Source of the DNA: Sphingobacteriaceae bacterium
Lineage (GTDB): Bacteria > Bacteroidota > Bacteroidia > B-17B0 > Aurantibacillaceae
NCBI GenBank assembly: GCA_023251695.1
Contig: JAHEYE010000087.1
Coordinates: forward strand, 1 to 11,745
Direction: 5' to 3'
DNA: 11,745 nucleotides
The position numbers were made by a program, and so were the translations under genes. The notes beneath the pieces were generated by a model that worked only from the letters and a program-made list of their open reading frames with translations, was not told the DNA's origin and did not search any database. The first letter of the stretch is position 1, and the number at the start of each line of letters is the position of its first letter. Shown here in pieces: positions 5,149 to 11,745 of this stretch.

Positions 5149-6055
5149 TCATTATCACATCCCCGTTCTTTTACAAGCATGTGTTGATAGCCTTCAAATA
5201 AATCCTAACGGTATTTATGTTGATCTGACTTTTGGCGGTGGTGGTCATTCGAAAGAAATTTTAAAACATCTTGGAAAAGATGGAAAATTAATTTCTTTCG
5301 ATCAGGATGCTGATTCTGCAGAAAATGTGCCGGATGATAAACGTATCATTTTTGTACAGCAGAACTTCCGTCATATCAAAAATTACCTCAGGTTAAACGG
5401 CGTAAGTAAAGTGGATGGCATTCTCGGTGATCTTGGTGTTTCATCACATCAGTTCGATGTGGCCGAAAGAGGTTTCTCGATCCGTTTCGATGCTGAACTA
5501 GATATGCGGATGAATCAAAACAGCGATTTATCAGCTTACGAAGTGGTGAATGAATATGATGAAAAACAACTCACTTTCATTTTCAGAACATACGGAGAAT
5601 TGGATAATGCATTTAAACTGGCAAAAGCAATTTGCGAAGCAAGGAACGGATCATCGCTTAAAAGCATAAATGAATTTAAACAAGCGATAAAGTCTTGCAC
5701 ACCAAAATTTGAGGAGAACCGTTACCTGGCAAAAGTATTTCAAGCCATACGAATGGAAGTGAATCAGGAAATGGAAGCATTAAAAGAATGTTTAACGCAA
5801 TGTGTTGAGGTTCTTAAACCGGGAGGAAGATTAGTAATAATGTCATATCACAGTCTGGAAGACAGATTAGTGAAGAATATTATGAAAACGGGAAACATTG
5901 AAGGCAAAGAAGAGAAGGATATCATCTTCGGAACAAGTACGAAAGTATTTAAACTGATTGGCTCAAAACCAACAGTTCCAACCGAAGAAGAAATTAAAAA
6001 TAACAGTAGGGCACGAAGCGCAAAACTGCGTGTGGCCGAAAAACTTAGTCCGTAG
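5132..6055 (+). CDS. rsmH: 16S rRNA (cytosine-1402-N4)-methyltransferase RsmH (MraW)
   Basis: The 307-residue product has the RsmH hallmarks: HIPVLL near the start, the SAM-binding DLTFGGGGHS (about 32-41), GDLGVSSHQ, the RGFS...DMRM block, YHSLEDRLVK and the C-terminal NSRARSAKLRVAE. It methylates N4 of C1402 in the decoding centre of 16S rRNA using S-adenosylmethionine and acts in the cytoplasm. The start is ambiguous: ATG codons at 5132, 5135 and 5138 and a GTG at 5141 are in frame, and all lie within the end of mraZ. I keep 5132, the nearest to a purine-rich GGGAGG at 5112-5117, although that is still 14 nt away; 5138 is equally plausible. The length is close to the E. coli enzyme (313 residues). 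Confidence 0.95.
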   Translation: MMMVSNHYHIPVLLQACVDSLQINPNGIYVDLTFGGGGHSKEILKHLGKDGKLISFDQDADSAENVPDDKRIIFVQQNFRHIKNYLRLNGVSKVDGILGDLGVSSHQFDVAERGFSIRFDAELDMRMNQNSDLSAYEVVNEYDEKQLTFIFRTYGELDNAFKLAKAICEARNGSSLKSINEFKQAIKSCTPKFEENRYLAKVFQAIRMEVNQEMEALKECLTQCVEVLKPGGRLVIMSYHSLEDRLVKNIMKTGNIEGKEEKDIIFGTSTKVFKLIGSKPTVPTEEEIKNNSRARSAKLRVAEKLSP

Positions 6056-6093
6056 GACGATGAAAAAAATTAAGAAGAGAAATTAAATTATAA

Positions 6094-6156
6094 ATGTCCG
6101 GCGGAGTAAAGTCCAACGGACTAAAATTTAAAGAACAAAAAACAAAAAGTGTCTAA
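6094..6156 (+). CDS. Candidate 20-codon small ORF overlapping the ftsL start
   Basis: In the 93-bp gap between rsmH and ftsL, an ATG at 6094 opens 20 codons (MSGGVKSNGLKFKEQKTKSV) ending in TAA at 6154-6156, so it overlaps the ftsL GTG by 8 nt. It is basic and lysine-rich, like the ftsL N-terminus. It might be a leader whose translation delivers ribosomes to the GTG. It might instead be the true start of ftsL cut off by a single-base difference in the A-rich run at 6137-6148. It could also be chance. Short alternative pairings exist nearby (GTCCG 6096-6100 with CGGAC 6117-6121; AGTCC 6110-6114 with GGACT 6118-6122). No homology evidence is available. Confidence 0.2.
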   Translation: MSGGVKSNGLKFKEQKTKSV

Positions 6157-6598
6157 CAAATTCCGGGAAGTTCCAAAAGCGGAACATGTACAAAAAGATC
6201 TTGAAAACGTTGAATCGGAAAATTCAACAACGGACACCCCTCCCCCTAAAAAGCGCAAAAAAGGAGTACTCGCAAAGGCACTTTCATCGGTGTTCAGCGG
6301 TACATTTTTAACAAATGAAAGCACACTTAAACACGTGCCATTCATCTTATTTCTTGCATTTATTGCAATCCTCTATATCGCGAATGGCTATCAGGCGGAT
6401 GATAAGATACGCGAGGTAAATAAAATTACAAATGAACTTAAGGAGTTACGCTCTGAATACATTTCAACCAAATCAGACTTAATGTTTGTAAGCAAACAAA
6501 GCGAAGTGGCGAAAGCAGCGGAGCCAATGGGTATTAAGGAGCCTGTTGTTCCCCCAATGAAAATCGAAACCGATTCACTAAAACCACAAATCAATTAA
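6149..6598 (+). CDS. ftsL: FtsL-like cell division protein (Bacteroidetes type)
   Basis: The 149-residue protein has a long polar, charged cytoplasmic N-terminus (1-60, with PPPKKRKK at 31-38), one transmembrane helix at about 63-80, and a predicted coiled-coil region at about 83-118. The conserved RSEYxxxKSxLM pattern of this FtsL family follows the membrane segment. It is a bitopic inner-membrane septal protein that in known systems works with FtsB/DivIC and FtsQ to activate FtsI/FtsW. Its place between rsmH and ftsI is the standard position. The start is GTG: no ATG is in frame upstream (TAA at 6122-6124), and the next in-frame ATG lies deep in the coiled coil. Its TAA stop is directly followed by the TTG start of ftsI in the same frame. 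Confidence 0.88.
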   Translation: MSNKFREVPKAEHVQKDLENVESENSTTDTPPPKKRKKGVLAKALSSVFSGTFLTNESTLKHVPFILFLAFIAILYIANGYQADDKIREVNKITNELKELRSEYISTKSDLMFVSKQSEVAKAAEPMGIKEPVVPPMKIETDSLKPQIN

Positions 6599-8710
6599 TT
6601 GGAAAATAAAAAGGACATATTGAGCCGCGCATATTTAGTGTATGTTATCATGTGCATTTTTGCCCTTGCCATCCTTTACAGGATTTGTGTCATTCAATTT
6701 AAGGAAGGGGATATGTGGAGAAAAAAATCGGAATCATTTACAACTAAGGTTTTCGAAATTGAAGCGGTACGCGGAAATATTTTTGATGTAAACGGAAACT
6801 TATTGGCAACATCTTTACCTTATTACGAAGTTGCTGTTGATATAAATGTTCCCGGCCTTGATAAAAAAACATTCAAGGATAACAGAGATTCACTTGCTTA
6901 TAAGCTGAGCGAATTATTTGGAGATAAAAGTAAAAAAGAATATCTGAAAGTATTAAACGATGCGCGTGAAAGCGGCGATAATTATGTTGTCATTCATAAA
7001 GATGTTTCCTATAAAGATTTACAAACAGTAAAGACCTTCCCGATTTTTAAACGCGGTCGCCGTGGTGGTTTGGTAACCTTGCAAACCAATAAACGTGAAC
7101 GCCCATTCCAGATGTTGGCAGCAAGGACAATTGGATTATCCCGTCCCGGTATTAAGGCCGTCGGTTTAGAAGGAGCTTTTGATAGTGTATTATTGGGAAT
7201 TCCCGGAAAACGCTTAATGCAAAGAATTGCCGGCGACGTATGGCGTCCGATTAATAACGAGAGCGAAGTTGAACCTAAAAACGGAAACGATCTTTATACA
7301 ACAATTGATGTAAATATTCAGGACGTTGCCGAACATGCTTTATTAAAAACATTAGTTAAAAATAATGCTTCGTATGGTTGCGTGGTTTTAATGGAAGTAA
7401 AAACCGGAGAAGTAAAAGCGATTGCAAATTTAACCCGCGGTGATAAAGATTCAACCGCTTACTACGAGAATTTAAATTATGCGATAGGTTATGCTACTGA
7501 GCCCGGTTCTACTTTCAAATTGGCATCTATGCTGGCTGTAATTGATGATTACAATGTTTCGCTGGATGAAAAAATTTATGTGGGCAATGGTAAAGCCATG
7601 TTCTCTGACCTTGAGATGAAAGATTCGCATGCGCCTGAAACACCAACTTTAACAATACAACGCATTTTCGAAACTTCATCAAATATTGGCGTGGCAAAGC
7701 TGATCACTAAATATTATTCCAAAAACCCACAGGCATTCATCGATAAATTAAATTCTTTTCATTTAGATAAACCATTAGGACTTCCAATTCCGGGCGAAGG
7801 CATTCCAAGAATTAAACAAACTAAAAATAAGGATTGGTACGGCACCTCCTTAGCATGGATCAGCCATGGCTACGAAAGTTTGATTACCCCATTACAAACA
7901 CTTACACTTTATAACGCAATTGCCAATGGTGGCAAAATGGTAAGACCAAGATTTGTCCGCGAAATCGAACAGAATGGTATGAGTGTAAAAAAATTCGGAA
8001 CAGAAGTGATAGATGAAGAGATTGTAAAAAAGGAAACTGTTCAAAAGGCAAAGTTACTAATGGAAGGTGTTGTAAAGCGCGGTTCAGGAAAAGGGCTGAA
8101 CGTAAGTGCCTTTCAAGTTGCAGGTAAAACAGGAACAGCCAAAATTTCGAGGAATGGTAAATATGAGAAAACATATCAGGCCTCTTTCGTTGGGTATTTT
8201 CCGGCCGACAAACCACTTTACACTTGTATCGTCATCATCAATTCACCAAGTAATGGAATTTATTATGGTGGTCTCGTAGCTGGTCCGGTATTTAAAGAAG
8301 TAGCTGAAAAAGTGTATTCGGGCAGCCTCGATTTTATTGAGCCAATTAATCAAAAGCAAAATTTGCTGACTAAAGTTCCTGATGTTATTAAAACAAAAGC
8401 AAGTGAATTGGAATTGGTATGTAAAACATTTTCAATCCCTGCTAAAACTGCAAGTGAAGAAAATAAGTACGTAAGCCGCACAGGTTCCGACTCAAACCGT
8501 GTAGTGATGGTTCCTTATAATGTGGAGGGATTATTGAAGAAAGGTGTTGTGCCAAACTTACAAGGATTATCAGCTAAAGATGCTTTGTACTTATTGGAGA
8601 ATAATGGCCTTAATGTAAAACTTTTTGGAGTTGGAACTGTAAGACAACAATCTATTGAAGCAGGAAAGAAATACAATAGAGGGGATAAAATAAGTTTAAT
8701 ACTGAGTTAA
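6599..8710 (+). CDS. ftsI: Septal peptidoglycan transpeptidase FtsI (PBP3-type) with PASTA domain
   Basis: The 703-residue product has an N-terminal membrane anchor at about 12-30, a dimerisation/pedestal region containing VRGNIFDVNG (57-66), and a transpeptidase domain. The active-site serine is S304 in STFK (304-307); the second motif is SSN (360-362) and the third KTGTA (510-514). A C-terminal PASTA-like domain (about 647-703) is absent from E. coli FtsI but is usual in SpoVD- and Bacteroidetes-type homologues. It crosslinks septal peptidoglycan on the outer face of the inner membrane. The start is TTG immediately after the ftsL TAA. The next in-frame ATG (residue 18) would cut into the membrane anchor, so TTG is the better choice. 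Confidence 0.95.
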   Translation: MENKKDILSRAYLVYVIMCIFALAILYRICVIQFKEGDMWRKKSESFTTKVFEIEAVRGNIFDVNGNLLATSLPYYEVAVDINVPGLDKKTFKDNRDSLAYKLSELFGDKSKKEYLKVLNDARESGDNYVVIHKDVSYKDLQTVKTFPIFKRGRRGGLVTLQTNKRERPFQMLAARTIGLSRPGIKAVGLEGAFDSVLLGIPGKRLMQRIAGDVWRPINNESEVEPKNGNDLYTTIDVNIQDVAEHALLKTLVKNNASYGCVVLMEVKTGEVKAIANLTRGDKDSTAYYENLNYAIGYATEPGSTFKLASMLAVIDDYNVSLDEKIYVGNGKAMFSDLEMKDSHAPETPTLTIQRIFETSSNIGVAKLITKYYSKNPQAFIDKLNSFHLDKPLGLPIPGEGIPRIKQTKNKDWYGTSLAWISHGYESLITPLQTLTLYNAIANGGKMVRPRFVREIEQNGMSVKKFGTEVIDEEIVKKETVQKAKLLMEGVVKRGSGKGLNVSAFQVAGKTGTAKISRNGKYEKTYQASFVGYFPADKPLYTCIVIINSPSNGIYYGGLVAGPVFKEVAEKVYSGSLDFIEPINQKQNLLTKVPDVIKTKASELELVCKTFSIPAKTASEENKYVSRTGSDSNRVVMVPYNVEGLLKKGVVPNLQGLSAKDALYLLENNGLNVKLFGVGTVRQQSIEAGKKYNRGDKISLILS

Positions 8711-10174
8711 TTGAAATTATTAAGCGATATAATTTATAAAGCACGCATTGAAGAAGTTTTTGGTTCAACCCACATTGCTATTTCTTCAGTGACGTTTGAC
8801 TCACGCAAAGTAAAAAAAGACACTTTGTTTGTGGCCACGCGCGGTACGGCAACCGATGGACATAAATTTATTGAGACTGCGATTGAAGCGGGAGCGGCGG
8901 CCATTGTTTGTGAGGAAGTACCTGAAGTAATGCGAGAGAATATCACGTATGTAAAAGTTACAGATTCGACACAGGCTTTAGGGTATGCAGCCTGTAATTA
9001 TTACGATAATCCTTCACAGAAAATAAAATTGGTTGGTGTTACAGGAACAAACGGAAAAACAACAACTGTTACTTTATTGTACAATTTATTCAGGACCCTG
9101 GGTTATCATGTCGGCTTATTATCAACCGTAGAAAATAAAATTGATAACACTGTTATTCCGGCCTCTCACACAACACCGGATGCTTTATCCCTTAACGAAT
9201 TATTAGCAGCCATGGTGGAGCAGGGTTGTGAGTATGCATTTATGGAAGTAAGCTCACATGCCGTAGTTCAGAACCGTATCGCCGGCATTCAGTTTAGCGG
9301 CGGGGTGTTCAGCAACATTACACACGATCATTTGGATTACCACAAAACATTTGACGAGTACATAAAAGCCAAAAAGAAATTTTTCGATAGCCTTCCTGAA
9401 ACTGCCTTCGCCCTAACGAATAAAGATGACAAAAACGGAATGGTGATGCTTCAAAACACAAGGGCAAAAAAATATTCGTACAGTTTATTAAATGTTGCAG
9501 ATTTCAAATGCAAAATACTTGAAAACCACCTGAACGGATTATTACTGAATATTAATAATCATGAAGTGTGGGTGAAATTGATTGGTACGTTTAATGCTTA
9601 CAATGTTACGGCAGTTTATGCTGTAGCGAGTTTGTTAAAACAGGATCATGTAAATATTCTTACAACACTAAGTAATCTGAACTCAGTTGAAGGCCGTTTT
9701 CAATATATAAAATCTTCTGGCGGCGTAATTGGTATTGTAGATTATGCGCATACGCCCGATGCATTGAAAAATGTTTTGGAAACTATTAAGGACATCAGAA
9801 CAGGAAACGAACAAGTGATAACACTGGTTGGTTGTGGCGGCGATCGTGATTCGGCTAAACGTCCAATCATGGCCAACATAGCTTGTCAGTATAGCAATAG
9901 GGTTATTTTAACTTCTGATAATCCAAGAACAGAAGACCCGGAAGAAATTTTAAATCAAATGCAAAAAGGGGTGGACCCTGTTGAAGCAAAAAAAACTTTA
10001 CGCATAAGCGACAGGAAAGAAGCCATTAAAACCGCATTAACACTCGCAAAAAAGGGCGACATCATTTTGATTGCCGGCAAGGGCCACGAAAAGTATCAGG
10101 AGATAAAAGGCGTGAAACATCATTTTGATGACATGGAAATTTTAAAGGAGAATATAAAAACATTGGGAATATAA
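8711..10174 (+). CDS. murE: UDP-N-acetylmuramoyl-L-alanyl-D-glutamate–2,6-diaminopimelate ligase MurE
   Basis: The 487-residue Mur ligase has the three expected domains. The N-terminal UDP-substrate domain contains VTFDSRKVKKDTLFVA; the central ATPase domain has its P-loop GTNGKTTT at 112-119; the C-terminal domain starts near 325. The lysine-rich YIKAKKKFF (217-225) holds the carbamylated-lysine site. DNPR at 403-406 is the signature of enzymes that add meso-diaminopimelate rather than lysine. It makes the UDP-MurNAc-tripeptide in the cytoplasm. The start is TTG directly after the ftsI TAA; the resulting N-terminus MKLLSDIIYK matches what I know of Bacteroidetes MurE, which supports it. murF does not follow. 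Confidence 0.96.
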   Translation: MKLLSDIIYKARIEEVFGSTHIAISSVTFDSRKVKKDTLFVATRGTATDGHKFIETAIEAGAAAIVCEEVPEVMRENITYVKVTDSTQALGYAACNYYDNPSQKIKLVGVTGTNGKTTTVTLLYNLFRTLGYHVGLLSTVENKIDNTVIPASHTTPDALSLNELLAAMVEQGCEYAFMEVSSHAVVQNRIAGIQFSGGVFSNITHDHLDYHKTFDEYIKAKKKFFDSLPETAFALTNKDDKNGMVMLQNTRAKKYSYSLLNVADFKCKILENHLNGLLLNINNHEVWVKLIGTFNAYNVTAVYAVASLLKQDHVNILTTLSNLNSVEGRFQYIKSSGGVIGIVDYAHTPDALKNVLETIKDIRTGNEQVITLVGCGGDRDSAKRPIMANIACQYSNRVILTSDNPRTEDPEEILNQMQKGVDPVEAKKTLRISDRKEAIKTALTLAKKGDIILIAGKGHEKYQEIKGVKHHFDDMEILKENIKTLGI

Positions 10175-11434
10175 ATGCTATACTATTTATTTCAATATTT
10201 AGATAAAATGGATTTCCCGGGAGCCGGAGTGTTTCAATACATTTCCTTCCGCGCAGCATTTGCTTTGATTACTTCGTTGCTTATCACACTTGTTTTTGGT
10301 AAGCGCATTATCAATTTCATCCGCAAAAAACAAATCGGCGAAACCATCCGTGAACTGGGTTTAGAAGGACAAGTTCAGAAAACCGGAACGCCAACCATGG
10401 GCGGCTTAATAATTCTGGCAGGAATCATAATTCCAACTTTGTTATTCGCCAAAGTATTTAATATCTACATCATCTTAATGCTCATCTCAACCATTTGGCT
10501 TGGCGGCTTAGGTTTTTTGGATGATTACATCAAAGTATTCCGTAAAAATAAAGAAGGTTTACAGGGAAAATTTAAGATCATTGGTCAGGTTGGGATAGGT
10601 TTGATTGTAGGAAGTGTATTATATTTTCATCCGGATGTTGTAATAAAAGAACGTATTACCCCCGGTAAAACAGACATTATCTCAATGTCGCAAGGAACCA
10701 AAAAAGAAGTGTCGCCACCTAAATACGCCGAAGTTCCAACAAAGACATTAAAAACTACAATTCCGTTTTTAAAGAATAACGAATTAGATTACGGAAAATT
10801 TATTTCATGGGCTTGTGAGGATTGTGCTAAGTACGGATGGTTGATTTTCATTCCAATAGTAATATTTTGGGTAACCTTCACATCAAACGGTGCAAATATT
10901 ACCGACGGTATCGATGGATTAGCTGCTGGTTCAAGTGCAATTATTGGAGTCACGCTAGGGATTTTGGCTTACGTTTCCGGTAACAAAATTTTTGCAGATT
11001 ATTTAAATATTATGTATCTCCCCAATACGGGTGAGTTGGTGGTATTCGCAGCCGCATTTATCGGAGCTTGTGTTGGTTTCTTGTGGTATAACTCATATCC
11101 TGCCCAGGTTTTTATGGGTGATACAGGAAGTTTAGCAATAGGTGGAATAATTGGAGTTTTCGCTATTGCCATCCGCAAGGAATTATTGATTCCTATTTTA
11201 TGCGGAGTGTTTTTAATTGAAAACCTTTCTGTTATCCTGCAGGTAGTCTATTTCAAATACCAAAAGAAAAAACGCGGATTGGAATATGCGCAGGCACACC
11301 GCTTATTTAAAATGGCACCGCTGCATCATCACTACCAGAAAGTAGGCATGCACGAATCAAAAATTGTGATGCGTTTTTTTATTATCGGTATCACATTAGC
11401 AGTATTAACCATTGTAACACTCAAGTTAAGATAA
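10175..11434 (+). CDS. mraY: Phospho-N-acetylmuramoyl-pentapeptide transferase MraY
   Basis: The 419-residue polytopic membrane enzyme transfers phospho-MurNAc-pentapeptide from UDP to undecaprenyl phosphate, making lipid I at the cytoplasmic face of the inner membrane. Visible landmarks are TPTMGG (72-77), the Mg2+-binding DD at 116-117 in FLDDYIK, NITDGIDGLA (241-250) with D244 and D247, FMGDTGS (313-319) with D316, and HHH (384-386). It is longer than E. coli MraY (360 residues), mainly because of an extra hydrophilic stretch at about 155-215, as in other Bacteroidetes enzymes; that stretch contains a CxxC (C214, C217). ATG is placed exactly after the murE TAA in the same frame, and its MLYYLFQYLD N-terminus looks typical. 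Confidence 0.96.
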   Translation: MLYYLFQYLDKMDFPGAGVFQYISFRAAFALITSLLITLVFGKRIINFIRKKQIGETIRELGLEGQVQKTGTPTMGGLIILAGIIIPTLLFAKVFNIYIILMLISTIWLGGLGFLDDYIKVFRKNKEGLQGKFKIIGQVGIGLIVGSVLYFHPDVVIKERITPGKTDIISMSQGTKKEVSPPKYAEVPTKTLKTTIPFLKNNELDYGKFISWACEDCAKYGWLIFIPIVIFWVTFTSNGANITDGIDGLAAGSSAIIGVTLGILAYVSGNKIFADYLNIMYLPNTGELVVFAAAFIGACVGFLWYNSYPAQVFMGDTGSLAIGGIIGVFAIAIRKELLIPILCGVFLIENLSVILQVVYFKYQKKKRGLEYAQAHRLFKMAPLHHHYQKVGMHESKIVMRFFIIGITLAVLTIVTLKLR

Positions 11435-11745
11435 GTGAAAAAGAGAATGGTCATATTAGGCAGCGGCGAAAGCGGAGTAGGCAGTGCAATACTGGCTAAA
11501 CAGAAGGGCTATGAAGTTTTTGTTTCAGATAAAGGTGCTATCAAAGAAAAATACAAAACACCATTACAAGAAAACAATATTGCTTTTGAAGAAGGTAAAC
11601 ACAGCGAAGATCTGATATTAAGTGCAACTGAAGTTGTCAAAAGTCCGGGCATACCCGAAAAAACAGAATTGGTACAAAAGATAAAAGCAAAAAATATTCC
11701 TGTTATCTCCGAAATCGAATTCGCGGGTCGCTATACCAATGCCAA
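11435..11745 (+). CDS. murD: UDP-N-acetylmuramoyl-L-alanine–D-glutamate ligase MurD (N-terminal part)
   Basis: Only the first 103 codons are inside the window. They form the Rossmann-like UDP-substrate domain of MurD, with VILGSGESGVG (6-16), VFVSDKG (28-34), KSPGIP (69-74) and SEIEF (92-96). The ATP-binding P-loop and catalytic parts lie beyond the edge, so completeness cannot be judged. MurD adds D-glutamate to UDP-MurNAc-L-Ala in the cytoplasm. The start is GTG immediately after the mraY TAA and in the same frame; the fit of MKKRMVILGSGESG to known MurD N-termini supports this codon rather than the ATG four codons later. Confidence 0.94.
   Translation, partial: MKKRMVILGSGESGVGSAILAKQKGYEVFVSDKGAIKEKYKTPLQENNIAFEEGKHSEDLILSATEVVKSPGIPEKTELVQKIKAKNIPVISEIEFAGRYTNA

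Noticed and set aside
4755..5180. Long open frame antisense to mraZ
   Set aside because: Composition is that of a reverse-strand shadow, with no recognisable domain, while mraZ on the plus strand is unambiguous.
8540..8710. PASTA domain on FtsI considered as a fusion novelty
   Set aside because: C-terminal PASTA domains are known in SpoVD- and Bacteroidetes-type FtsI.
10172..10180. Absence of murF between murE and mraY read as a deletion
   Set aside because: Bacteroidetes dcw clusters commonly lack murF at this place, and the murE–mraY junction is clean, so this is normal for the group.

Overview
The window looks like chromosomal core sequence from a member of the Bacteroidota (Bacteroidetes). 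Evidence: several TAnnTTTG-type -7 promoter boxes, little sign of Shine-Dalgarno sequences, an FtsL of the short Bacteroidetes type, an FtsI with a C-terminal PASTA domain, a long MraY with an extra loop, and a division/cell-wall cluster with murE followed directly by mraY (no murF between). MurE carries the DNPR motif expected for meso-diaminopimelate addition, which fits a Gram-negative wall. I cannot name a genus.

Layout. Left part (1-1475, minus strand): the first 37 codons of a probable secreted protein run off the left edge, and a complete class I/II PLP aminotransferase lies upstream of it. Positions 1476-1837 form a 362-bp divergent intergenic region that is unusually dense in short repeats and palindromes. 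A LacI-family regulator (1838-2848, plus) follows. Its 3' end overlaps, tail to tail by 18 nt, a SprT-like metalloprotease gene (minus), which sits downstream of a lysophospholipid-acyltransferase-like gene (minus). A divergent promoter region (4413-4677) then separates these genes from the division and cell wall (dcw) cluster.

Right part (4678-end, plus): mraZ, rsmH, ftsL, ftsI, murE, mraY and the start of murD. MraZ would control the cluster through four in-phase 10-bp TGG-containing repeats just upstream of its promoter. RsmH methylates 16S rRNA. FtsL and FtsI are septal division proteins. MurE, MraY and MurD act in the cytoplasmic and membrane steps of peptidoglycan precursor synthesis.

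The two most unusual features are these. (1) From ftsL to murD all five genes share one reading frame, and each is separated from the next by a single TAA stop followed immediately by a start codon (TAATTG, TAATTG, TAAATG, TAAGTG); four of the five use GTG or TTG starts. (2) The region upstream of the LacI-type regulator holds an array of CCTAAA-like half-sites with 10-bp spacing, plus a GC-rich pair of competing hairpins. Otherwise the gene content is ordinary. I see no mobile element, CRISPR array, defence system, tRNA or rRNA here, and no clearly new multi-gene system.
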